Source: CAZDFU01 sp964504985 (GTDB taxonomy: Bacteria; Patescibacteriota; Microgenomatia; Daviesbacterales; UBA10151). Taken from it: 38,734 nucleotides of DNA. The notes under the pieces were generated by a model. That model did no database searches. It was given only the letters and a program-made list of their open reading frames with translations, and was not told where the DNA came from. Positions 32,527 through 38,734 of this stretch are shown one piece after another (the first letter of the stretch is position 1; the number at the start of each line of letters is the position of its first letter). The position numbers and the translations under genes were made by a program. The DNA lies in NCBI GenBank assembly GCA_964504985.1, contig CAZDFU010000009.1, forward strand, positions 1 to 38,734, in the 5' to 3' direction.

Positions 32527-33837
32527 TTACCTTGGGGTTGGGGGAGGTTGGGGCTTTGTATATTTATCCAATACCTGCTGGACCCCTCTATCCACTGTTT
32601 GTAAAGCAGATAATGGATCCAACCCTTGTAATGTAGCATTAATCCCATCCTCCCAGTATTTAATCATTTCATCATTTAACCCCGCATCAAAAGTGTTTGA
32701 GGATAAGTACCAGGATTTATATATTGGACCCTGCAAAACAAAAGCTCCCACAATTGGATCATTTGCCAGCTCAGGTTGTAAAGAAGTAAGCGAGTAAGGT
32801 TCTCCAAATAATCTGACTTGCGAGGCTTGCTGGTATGCCAGTCTTTGAGCGGGAGCAGAAGTTAAGAATTTGACAAATTTCCAGGCCTCCAGGACGTTTT
32901 TACTGTTTTTTGACACAGCCTCAGCCCAAAATGAGCCATAAGCAGCCTGATTATCAGACAACTGAGGCACTGGTACTACTTTAAATCTTAAATTAGGATT
33001 GGCAATCCTCAACTCATGTGCCCTCCAGGAAGGAGCAAAGTAAAAACCCAACCTGCCTGAGGTAAACATTTGAGTAGAGGAAGGCAAATTAGTATCCCAT
33101 GTTTTTCTTTTTGGGTCTGTAACAAACCCTGTATAAAAACTTATTACTTCTGAAACAGGAGCTGTTGCTACATTGTTTAAGTTTACCCCTGGCTGCTGAA
33201 ATAAAAGCAAACCTAATATATCAGGCCAATGATCTACATTCCCTGTTGACCCCAGTGCTGCTCCTGCTGATTTTATACCTGTTGCATCCTTAACAGTCAT
33301 TTTAGAAGCTGCCTCAATAAACTCCTGCCAGTTTGCAGGAATTTTTCCGCCAATTCCATTTATCATTTCCTCATTTATAAAAAGCGCTAAACCATCCACC
33401 TCCATTGGGGCTGCAAAAATTTGATTATTTTTCACCAAACTTACTTCAGCCACCGGGTAAAACAAATTACGGTATTCTGTTAAAGTAAATATGCTGCTTG
33501 GTGCGCTTGCCAAATCATTGGTAAACATAGGCAGCCAGGAATTATGGAGCCGGAAAACATCCGGGCCTACCCCTTCCCTGATTTGGGTTTGTACTCTGGT
33601 TCTATAGTTTATGGAAGATTGCCTGACATAGTTTATAACTACATTTGGGTTTTGTTTTTGATATTCTAAAATAACAGGTTTTATTAAATTATCCTCTTCC
33701 CAAAGGCCAAAATAGGTTAAAGTAATCTGCTCAGGCTCTTTTTGCTCTTTGAAAAAAGGCAAACTTGGGGCAAATCTCCAAAATAAAAAACCAACTACAA
33801 TAGCCAGGATTAAAACTAAGATGATAACCTTTTTCAT
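32527..33837 (-). CDS. ABC-type extracellular solute-binding protein (family 1)
   Basis: A 436-aa periplasmic-type binding protein for sugars or similar solutes. It has a N-terminal membrane segment (about residues 4-21) with no lipobox Cys, then the family 1 core: ITLTYFGLWEEDNLIKPVI, EGVGPDVFRLHNSW, AAPMEVDGLALFINEEMI and SGRLGFYFAPSWRA. The anchor is therefore probably an uncleaved helix. No permease or ATPase gene is within the window, so it is an orphan or works with distant parts. The last residues are Pro-rich (PQPPPTP). Confidence 0.85.
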   Translation of the reverse strand: MKKVIILVLILAIVVGFLFWRFAPSLPFFKEQKEPEQITLTYFGLWEEDNLIKPVILEYQKQNPNVVINYVRQSSINYRTRVQTQIREGVGPDVFRLHNSWLPMFTNDLASAPSSIFTLTEYRNLFYPVAEVSLVKNNQIFAAPMEVDGLALFINEEMINGIGGKIPANWQEFIEAASKMTVKDATGIKSAGAALGSTGNVDHWPDILGLLLFQQPGVNLNNVATAPVSEVISFYTGFVTDPKRKTWDTNLPSSTQMFTSGRLGFYFAPSWRAHELRIANPNLRFKVVPVPQLSDNQAAYGSFWAEAVSKNSKNVLEAWKFVKFLTSAPAQRLAYQQASQVRLFGEPYSLTSLQPELANDPIVGAFVLQGPIYKSWYLSSNTFDAGLNDEMIKYWEDGINATLQGLDPLSALQTVDRGVQQVLDKYTKPQPPPTPR

Positions 33838-33911
33838 ATAATCTCAAGCTCCTCCGCTGTGCTCAGGATGACAAAGGGTCATTCAGAAGGACTTATGAAG
33901 GAAACCACCCT

Positions 33912-33940
33912 TTGTCAATTATACCTTAAAAGGTTAAAAT
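33912..33940 (+). promoter_or_regulatory. Promoter of the vanW-like gene
   Basis: TTGTCA (33912-33917) and TAAAAT (33935-33940), 17 bp apart, ending six bases before GTG 33947. A TATAAT on the minus strand (33924-33919) lies within the spacer, so divergent promoters may overlap here. Confidence 0.5.
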
Positions 33941-33946
33941 AGCTGC

Positions 33947-35725
33947 GTGGCAAAAAAACAAAACCAGAAAAATAAAACAGGAAGGATTTTTTTCTTACCT
34001 GCTATTCTCTTCATTGTTCTTTTAGTTTTAATTTTACTCAGCTACCAAATATTTATAACTGATAAATTCTATCCCCAAACATGGGTAGGAAATACCAATA
34101 TTTCTTTTCTGACAAAAGGCCAGGCTATCAGAAGAGTTGAAACAAATTTTAATCAAAGAACCGGACAGAAACTTCAATTCACTTATGAAGGAGAACAATT
34201 TAGCATTGATACCAGTATGTCTTCTGCCAACTTGGATTATTCTGCAATTACTGCACTTTTGGACGAGAACAACAGTAAAACATTTATTAACCGGTTTAAG
34301 GAACAACTAATAACATTTATTTTTAGCAAAAAAATTTATCCTAAAGTTTCCCTTCTACTGGATAAACAAGCAGATATGCTAGCCTCTGCTGTAGAAAAAG
34401 ATGCCCAGGATGCCCAGCTTAACTTTAATGAAATAACCACTCCTGAGGGAAGCCCATCTGCCCAAATCCAAATAAAGGCAGGTATTGATGGTATCAATTT
34501 AGACAGACAAAAACTTGAAGAAGAAATTGTAAAGTTTTTACTGACTGACCAGTATAACCAAAATCTTCCTGTTAAAGTTATAACTCCACAGATTACCACT
34601 TTTCATGTACAAAGAGCCAAAGAGGCTTTATTAGCTACATTAAAAGACCCTATAAAACTGACTTCCGGAGAACAAACCTGGAACATTGAGGCAAAACAAC
34701 TATTAACCCTTTTGGATTTAACCTCAGGCAAGGATTTACTTTTAGATAACGGGAAAACCCTTAACTTTTTAAAAAAAATAGCTGGTGAAATTGACCAGGA
34801 AGTCCAGGAAGGGTTATTTGAGTTTAATCCTGTTAGTAAAAGGGTTACCGCCTTTAAGCCTTCCCAGGAGGGCAAAAAAATGGATGTTGAAAAAACATAT
34901 CAATTAATTACAAATGCTTTAATTAACCCCTCAGATGGAGAGTTAAAAAATATTCCCTTACCTGTTGAGGTAATAAAACCTAAAATTCAAACCTCTGATG
35001 TTAATTCCTTGGGGATCAAAGAACTTTTGGGCAGAGGCATTTCTAATTTTTCAGGGTCAATTCCAAACAGGATTTACAACGTTAATCTCACAGCACAAAA
35101 AATTAATGGAGTTTTGATTCCTCCTGGTGAAATTTTTTCTTTTAATAAAACAGTTGGGGATATTTCTGCTGCCACTGGTTTTAAGCAAGCCTATGTTATC
35201 AAAGAAGGCAGAACTGTTTTGGATGATGGAGGAGGTGTTTGCCAAGATTCAACTACTCTTTTTAGGGCTGTATTAAATGCAGGACTGCCTGTAGTTAAAA
35301 GAACTGCTCATGCCTATAGAGTTGGGTATTATGAACAAGGATTTCCACCAGGTTTGGATGCTACTGTTTTTTATCCATCTGTTGATTTCCAGTTTAAAAA
35401 TGATACAAACCATCATATCTTAATCCAGGCATATACCAGTGGTCTTACTCTTTATATTGATTTATATGGCACTTCAGATGGCAGACAGACAACTTTAACC
35501 AAACCTGTTGTAACAAACTCAACCCCTCCGCCTGCTGATCTGCGCCAGGATGATCCAACCCTACAAAGAGGCCAGGTTAAACAAGTTGATTGGCCTGCCT
35601 GGGGAGCAACAGTTACTTTTAAAAGAATTGTGACTAAAACAGGACAAACTATAATAGATGAAACTTTTAAATCCAACTATAAGGCTTGGCAGGCTGTGTA
35701 CTTAATAGGGATTAAAGATAATTAG
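33947..35725 (+). CDS. VanW-family protein with PG-binding-like domains
   Basis: A 592-aa envelope protein: N-terminal membrane helix (about residues 14-33), two peptidoglycan-binding_4-like regions (about 60-200 and 215-345), then a VanW domain (about 365-495) with SGSIPNRIYNVNLTA, LIPPGEIFSFNKTVGDIS and GGGVCQDSTTLFRAVLNAGL, then a beta-rich tail. VanW is named from vancomycin-resistance clusters but has no proven activity. The conserved GGGVCQ Cys is present. The start is GTG 33947; the promoter sits right before it, implying a leaderless message. Confidence 0.9.
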   Translation: MAKKQNQKNKTGRIFFLPAILFIVLLVLILLSYQIFITDKFYPQTWVGNTNISFLTKGQAIRRVETNFNQRTGQKLQFTYEGEQFSIDTSMSSANLDYSAITALLDENNSKTFINRFKEQLITFIFSKKIYPKVSLLLDKQADMLASAVEKDAQDAQLNFNEITTPEGSPSAQIQIKAGIDGINLDRQKLEEEIVKFLLTDQYNQNLPVKVITPQITTFHVQRAKEALLATLKDPIKLTSGEQTWNIEAKQLLTLLDLTSGKDLLLDNGKTLNFLKKIAGEIDQEVQEGLFEFNPVSKRVTAFKPSQEGKKMDVEKTYQLITNALINPSDGELKNIPLPVEVIKPKIQTSDVNSLGIKELLGRGISNFSGSIPNRIYNVNLTAQKINGVLIPPGEIFSFNKTVGDISAATGFKQAYVIKEGRTVLDDGGGVCQDSTTLFRAVLNAGLPVVKRTAHAYRVGYYEQGFPPGLDATVFYPSVDFQFKNDTNHHILIQAYTSGLTLYIDLYGTSDGRQTTLTKPVVTNSTPPPADLRQDDPTLQRGQVKQVDWPAWGATVTFKRIVTKTGQTIIDETFKSNYKAWQAVYLIGIKDN

Positions 35726-35842
35726 CCAAAGGAACTTCCACCTCGGGGGTGGAAGTGTAGCTACACCTCAGTCATTTCAAACTTCATCCATGGATTAACA
35801 TTCGTGGATTTTCGTTTGAAAGAATAAGAAGTTCTTGAAATC
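35726..35842. repeat. Repeat-rich gap with hairpins between vanW-like and PfkB genes
   Basis: ACTTCCACC-tcggg-GGTGGAAGT (about 35735-35757) forms a strong hairpin, followed by GTAGCTAC. Further on TTTCAAAC and GTTTGAAA (about 35776-35819) enclose an ATCCATGGAT/ATTCGTGGAT segment. No gene or T-tract is seen. Confidence 0.55.
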
Positions 35843-35870
35843 CGATAAACGATAAACGATAATCGATATA
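35843..35870 (+). repeat. Four tandem CGATAAA-type heptamers
   Basis: CGATAAA, CGATAAA, CGATAAT, CGATATA run directly into the -10 box TATACT (35867-35872) of the PfkB gene. ATG 35878 follows after five bases. The repeat could arise by slippage; its role in expression is unknown. Confidence 0.6.
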
Positions 35871-35877
35871 CTTTAAA

Positions 35878-36843
35878 ATGATTACTGTTACAGGATCTTT
35901 AGCATTTGACCATATTATGGATTTTCCTGGTAAATTTTCAGACCATTTTATGCCTGATAAAATCCACCAGATTAACTTATCTTTTTTGGTTAATACTTTA
36001 TCAAAACAACAAGGAGGTACTGCTGGAAACATTGCCTATAATTTAGCACTGCTTAAAACCCCTGTTTCCATACTAGGATCGGCAGGGGAGGATTTTTCCT
36101 CATATAGTGAATTCTTAAGCAAATCTGGAGTGGATATTTCCCAAATTAAAATAATTCCAGGAGAATCCAGTTCTTCTGCTTTTATCATGACAGATTTGAA
36201 AGATAATCAAATTACTGCTTTTTATCCAGGAGCTATGAGGGAAAACTCTTCATTAAATTTGGAAAAATCAGATTTTGTGGTTATTTCCCCTAACGACCCT
36301 TCTGCCATGGTTAACTTTGTTAAACAGTCCCAAAAGTTAAACATTCCCTATATGCTGGATCCTGGTATGCAGCTTCCCAGACTAACTACCCCAGACTTAA
36401 AAGAAATGGTTAAAGGAGCTACTATTTTAATAGGCAATGACTATGAAATTTCATTATTGTGTGCCAAGTTACAAGTAACAAGTGAGGGGTTATTAAAAAA
36501 CATTAAAATTCTAATCACAACTTTAGGTGAGAAAGGATCAATAATACAAACTGCTGGGTTTCCTGATTCACCTTCCAGGAGTCAAAACCCACCTGGAAGG
36601 TGGTCTATCAAAGCTGGAAAACCTAAGGAGGTAATTGATCCAACAGGTGCAGGGGATGCTTTCAGAGCAGGGTTTTTAGCAGGCTACTTAAAAGGCTTGG
36701 ATTTAAAAACTTGCGGACAGATGGGATCAATTGCATCTTGTTTCGTTATAGAAAAATATGGTACAACTTCACATAGGTTTACAGTTGAGGAATTTAGAAA
36801 AAGGTATAAAGAAAACTTTGGTAATGGATTAGAATTAAGGTAG
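35878..36843 (+). CDS. PfkB-family kinase, candidate adenosine kinase
   Basis: A 321-aa ribokinase-fold kinase. The N-terminal strand is VTGSLAFDHIMDFPG, the substrate glycine pair is QGGTAGNIAYNLALL and the C-terminal ATP/anion-hole motif is DPTGAGDAFRAGF with catalytic Asp. The phosphate site and lid regions are typical. Adenosine kinase is favoured over ribokinase because the gene is followed by SAH hydrolase, whose product adenosine must be removed; this is inference from context. A perfect 11-bp hairpin (36569-36602) is inserted in frame, adding about eleven residues (SPSRSQNPPGR) before the anion-hole motif. Confidence 0.82.
   Translation: MITVTGSLAFDHIMDFPGKFSDHFMPDKIHQINLSFLVNTLSKQQGGTAGNIAYNLALLKTPVSILGSAGEDFSSYSEFLSKSGVDISQIKIIPGESSSSAFIMTDLKDNQITAFYPGAMRENSSLNLEKSDFVVISPNDPSAMVNFVKQSQKLNIPYMLDPGMQLPRLTTPDLKEMVKGATILIGNDYEISLLCAKLQVTSEGLLKNIKILITTLGEKGSIIQTAGFPDSPSRSQNPPGRWSIKAGKPKEVIDPTGAGDAFRAGFLAGYLKGLDLKTCGQMGSIASCFVIEKYGTTSHRFTVEEFRKRYKENFGNGLELR
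36569..36602 (+). repeat. Perfect palindrome inserted in frame in the PfkB gene
   Basis: CACCTTCCAGG and CCTGGAAGGTG pair over all 11 bases with a 12-base loop. It encodes a Pro/Ser/Arg-rich loop in a kinase that is otherwise canonical. Confidence 0.85.
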
Positions 36844-36907
36844 TTCTCAACTACGTCCGAACAATAAATTATTCTTCGGCTGAAGTGAAGAAGTTACCAT
36901 AAAAACT

Positions 36908-38167
36908 ATGATGAAATCAGATGTAAAAGATATTAATCTTGCCTCAAAAGGTAAATTAAAAATTGAATGGGCTGGATCTCAGATGAAGGTTTTAAATCTG
37001 ATCAGGAAAAGGTTTGCCAAAGAAAAACCTTTAAAAGGAATTACTTTAGGAGCCTGTCTTCATGTAACCTCAGAAACTGCCAATTTAATGATTGCCCTTA
37101 AAGAAGGCGGAGCTAATTTAGCTCTTTGTGCCTCTAACCCCCTTTCAACTCAAGATGAAGTAGCAGCATCATTAGTGAAAGATTTTGATATTCCTACCTA
37201 TGCAATCAAAGGTGAAGATAAAGATACTTACTATAAACATTTAAATGAGGTTTTGGATTTTAACCCTCAAATCACCATGGATGACGGGGCAGATTTAGTC
37301 ACCCTGTTACATACAGAAAGAAAAGATCAGTTAAAAGATGTCATTGGCTCAACAGAGGAAACAACAACAGGAGTTATCCGGCTTCATGCTATGCATGAGG
37401 ATGGAACATTAAAAATACCTGCCATTGCTGTTAATGATTCCCAAACCAAACATATGTTTGATAACAGGTATGGTACAGGACAATCAACAATTGATGGAAT
37501 TATCAGAGCCACCAATGTACTTTTGGCTGGAAAAAAGTTTGTGGTGGTGGGGTACGGATGGTGTGGCAGGGGTTTGGCTGCAAGAGGGCGGGGCATGGGG
37601 TCTTTGGTGATCATTACCGAAGTTGATCCTCTTAAGGCATTGGAAGCAGCTATGGATGGATTTGATGTAATGCCTATTGAAGAAGCTGTAAAGGTTGCTG
37701 ACATTATCTGCACAGCAACAGGCAATAAAACAGTTATCTCTGTTGAGCATTTTAAGAAAATGAAGGACGGGGCAATTGTTGCCAATACAGGACATTTTAA
37801 TGTGGAGTTTGACTATGAAGGACTTGTTAAAATTGCCAAAAATAGAAGACATTTAAGAGAGCATTTGGAAGAGATTACCCTGGAAACGGGTAAAAGGATT
37901 TTTGTCTTGGGAGAAGGAAGGCTGATAAATTTAGCCTCAGCAGAAGGCCATCCTCCTGATGTGATGGATATGTCCTTTGCCAACCAGGCATTAGGGGCAG
38001 AGTACCTGGTTCAAACCAAAGGTGAGCTTAAAACAGGCGTTCACATAGTCCCCAAAAAGTTAGACGGTATGATTGCTGCTTTAAAACTGGAATCTTTAGG
38101 AATTAAAATAGATTCCCTCACCCCAGAACAGAAAAAATACCTCTCCTCCTGGAACGAGGGAACCTAA
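36908..38167 (+). CDS. ahcY: S-adenosylhomocysteine hydrolase
   Basis: A 419-aa NAD-dependent enzyme that splits SAH into adenosine and homocysteine, relieving product inhibition of methyltransferases. It has the LHVTSETANL substrate strand, DDGADLV, GSTEETTTGV, the NAD-binding loop GYGWCGRGLAARGRGMG and the C-terminal DVMDMSFANQ. The 64-bp gap before it holds an imperfect hairpin (CCGAA..TTCGG near 36857-36880). Start is ATG 36908, immediately followed by a second ATG. Downstream, on the other strand, is a SAM-I-controlled gene, which makes a SAM-cycle neighbourhood. Confidence 0.97.
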   Translation: MMKSDVKDINLASKGKLKIEWAGSQMKVLNLIRKRFAKEKPLKGITLGACLHVTSETANLMIALKEGGANLALCASNPLSTQDEVAASLVKDFDIPTYAIKGEDKDTYYKHLNEVLDFNPQITMDDGADLVTLLHTERKDQLKDVIGSTEETTTGVIRLHAMHEDGTLKIPAIAVNDSQTKHMFDNRYGTGQSTIDGIIRATNVLLAGKKFVVVGYGWCGRGLAARGRGMGSLVIITEVDPLKALEAAMDGFDVMPIEEAVKVADIICTATGNKTVISVEHFKKMKDGAIVANTGHFNVEFDYEGLVKIAKNRRHLREHLEEITLETGKRIFVLGEGRLINLASAEGHPPDVMDMSFANQALGAEYLVQTKGELKTGVHIVPKKLDGMIAALKLESLGIKIDSLTPEQKKYLSSWNEGT

Positions 38168-38170
38168 GAT

Positions 38171-38521
38171 TCAATAATCCTCAGGCCAAATAATAGTTGC
38201 TCTAGTATTCCTTTCTTTAGAAGCTACTAGATGATCTGCTAATACTTGAGCTAAACCTTCTCCCAAAGATTTAACATCTTCATCATAAGCTAAAAGTTTA
38301 AATTCTTCTCCTATCTGCAAAGCTAACACTGGTTGTTCTTCCCATCTTAAAACTAAAGGTTGGCCTGGGAGACACTCCGCCCTTTGCTGATAAACTGCTG
38401 GACCATGAGTTACTCTAATGCTGCCATTAATTTCTCCTAAATCTACTCTTTGACCAATGCCTGCTCTATTTCCAGGATTAAAATTTATAATTTGCTTTAT
38501 TACTTCTGGTGCAACTGCCAT
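38171..38521 (-). CDS. SAM-riboswitch-controlled protein, unknown function
   Basis: A 116-aa soluble protein with alternating hydrophobic strands (SIRVTHGPAVY, QPLVLRWEEQPVLALQIGEEFKLLAY) and a C-terminal helix (EGLAQVLADHLVASKE) ending IIWPEDY. No membrane helix, signal peptide or known motif. It is preceded by a full-strength ribosome-binding site AAAGGAGGTGAT, the only near-perfect one in the window, and by a SAM-I riboswitch with terminator, so it is expected to be expressed when SAM is scarce. A role in methionine or SAM metabolism is likely from this control only. It is convergent with ahcY, four bases apart. Confidence 0.75.
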   Translation of the reverse strand: MAVAPEVIKQIINFNPGNRAGIGQRVDLGEINGSIRVTHGPAVYQQRAECLPGQPLVLRWEEQPVLALQIGEEFKLLAYDEDVKSLGEGLAQVLADHLVASKERNTRATIIWPEDY

Positions 38522-38525
38522 TTAT

Positions 38526-38537
38526 ATCACCTCCTTT
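38526..38537 (-). promoter_or_regulatory. Extended Shine-Dalgarno sequence
   Basis: AAAGGAGGTGAT on the minus strand complements the 16S 3' end over about 12 bases and sits eight bases (from GGAGG) before ATG 38521. Most other genes here show no such site. Confidence 0.85.
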
Positions 38538-38546
38538 CAAAACATT

Positions 38547-38569
38547 AAAAAACCTCTCAAAGAGAGGTT
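38547..38569 (-). terminator. Intrinsic terminator in the riboswitch expression platform
   Basis: On the minus strand AACCTCTC-TTT-GAGAGGTT is followed directly by T residues (TTTTTT across the stem end). It lies between the SAM-I aptamer and the ribosome-binding site, where a riboswitch terminator is expected. Confidence 0.8.
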
Positions 38570-38595
38570 AAATATTTTTCCTTCGGTTTCACTCA

Positions 38596-38734
38596 GGACT
38601 AATCCTCCCTTTGCAGGGTTGGGTTTAGCACCCGGTCTCGACTTACTTCATCTTGCTTGAGGGCTTATAGCCCTGAGCAAAGCGAGTCGAAGGGTTGCTG
38701 GGTAGCTTAACGAGCCAATTCTCTATCTACCACT
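38596..38734 (-). ncRNA. SAM-I riboswitch aptamer (5' P1 strand off the window edge)
   Basis: Minus strand, in order: P2 as GGTAG..CTACC with inner GAG-aat-tGGCTC (the kink-turn side, compare GGGA-cu-GGCCC); CCCAGCAACC (38702-38693); a long P3; GGTGCTAA (38632-38625); P4 CCCT-GCAA-AGGG (38618-38607); then GGATTAGTCC as a likely P1 3' strand (38605-38596). The core CAGCAACC and GGTGCTAA are the diagnostic conserved joints of SAM-I. P1's 5' half falls beyond 38734 and could not be checked. P3 is extended by a palindromic repeat (38645-38697). Confidence 0.85.
38640..38697 (-). repeat. Palindromic repeat inside the riboswitch P3 arm
   Basis: On the minus strand CTTCGACT..AGTCGAG closes an inner hairpin TTGCT-c-AGGGCT-ata-AGCCCT-ca-AGCAA. 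The 5' part CCCTTCGACTCGCTTTGCTCAGGG is of the same type as the coding-region palindromes (CTTCGAC..GCTCAGGG). Confidence 0.7.

Noticed and set aside
36844..36907. SAH or SAM riboswitch before ahcY
   Set aside because: The gap is only 64 bases and shows one imperfect hairpin without any conserved aptamer core.
38575..38734. T-box leader or tRNA in the final gap
   Set aside because: The AGGGTGG-type T-box motif and a cloverleaf are absent; CAGCAACC and GGTGCTAA fit SAM-I.
1..38734. CRISPR array
   Set aside because: No set of regularly spaced 20-40-bp direct repeats with unique spacers was seen; the tail and 90-bp repeats do not fit.

Overview
The window looks like a chromosome segment of an uncultivated Candidate Phyla Radiation (Patescibacteria) bacterium, most likely of the Microgenomates type. 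This placement is an inference. It rests on the AT-rich, densely packed genes, short versions of core proteins (464-aa MetRS, 106-aa GroES), many small membrane or hypothetical proteins, promoters lying almost on top of start codons, and families common in CPR genomes (VanW, PEGA, nucleotidyltransferase-like, DUF4258/DUF2283). No rRNA, tRNA or CRISPR array was recognised.

Layout. 1-900: a 90-bp inverted-terminus repeat and an AbrB-PIN toxin-antitoxin pair. 1.1-4.4 kb: a PcrA/UvrD helicase split inside its Walker A motif by a 440-residue intein. 4.4-7.3 kb: a 3D-domain cell-wall protein whose last 12 codons recur three more times downstream, and a second toxin-antitoxin pair lying between two related C-terminal ends. 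7.3-9.0 kb: a SurA-like protein and a broken FemAB gene. 9.0-11.7 kb: a mobile region with two more copies of the 90-bp element, a small membrane-protein gene and IS21-type istA/istB. 11.7-14.4 kb: a methyltransferase, a LUD protein with a divergent HxlR regulator, and a Xaa-Pro peptidase. 14.4-18.2 kb: sbcD, a Nudix gene and sbcC, the last interrupted by one in-frame TAA. 18.2-20.9 kb: metG and a TatD nuclease. 20.9-27.2 kb: envelope genes (GT2, WecA-like, DPPR-synthase-like UbiA, PEGA/SH3, M23, PH domain). 27.2-29.5 kb: a groES-small ORF-groEL operon under a CIRCE-like operator. 29.5-35.7 kb: nucleotidyltransferase-like, histidine phosphatase, murB, a NIF3/YqfO-like protein, an orphan solute-binding protein and VanW. 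35.9-38.7 kb: a PfkB sugar/nucleoside kinase, S-adenosylhomocysteine hydrolase, and an unknown gene controlled by a SAM-I riboswitch that runs off the window end.

How the parts fit. There are three themes. The first is cell-envelope building (MurB, FemAB relic, M23, 3D, VanW, GT2, WecA-like, UbiA). The second is a SAM-cycle neighbourhood (SAH hydrolase, a candidate adenosine kinase, a SAM-I riboswitch). The third is a genome peppered with small mobile palindromes that sit in frame inside many coding sequences and even inside the P3 arm of the riboswitch. The strongest candidates for something new are the 90-bp elements that appear to donate a -35 box to flanking genes, and the repeated 3' ends of the 3D-domain gene, which look like attachment-site scars.
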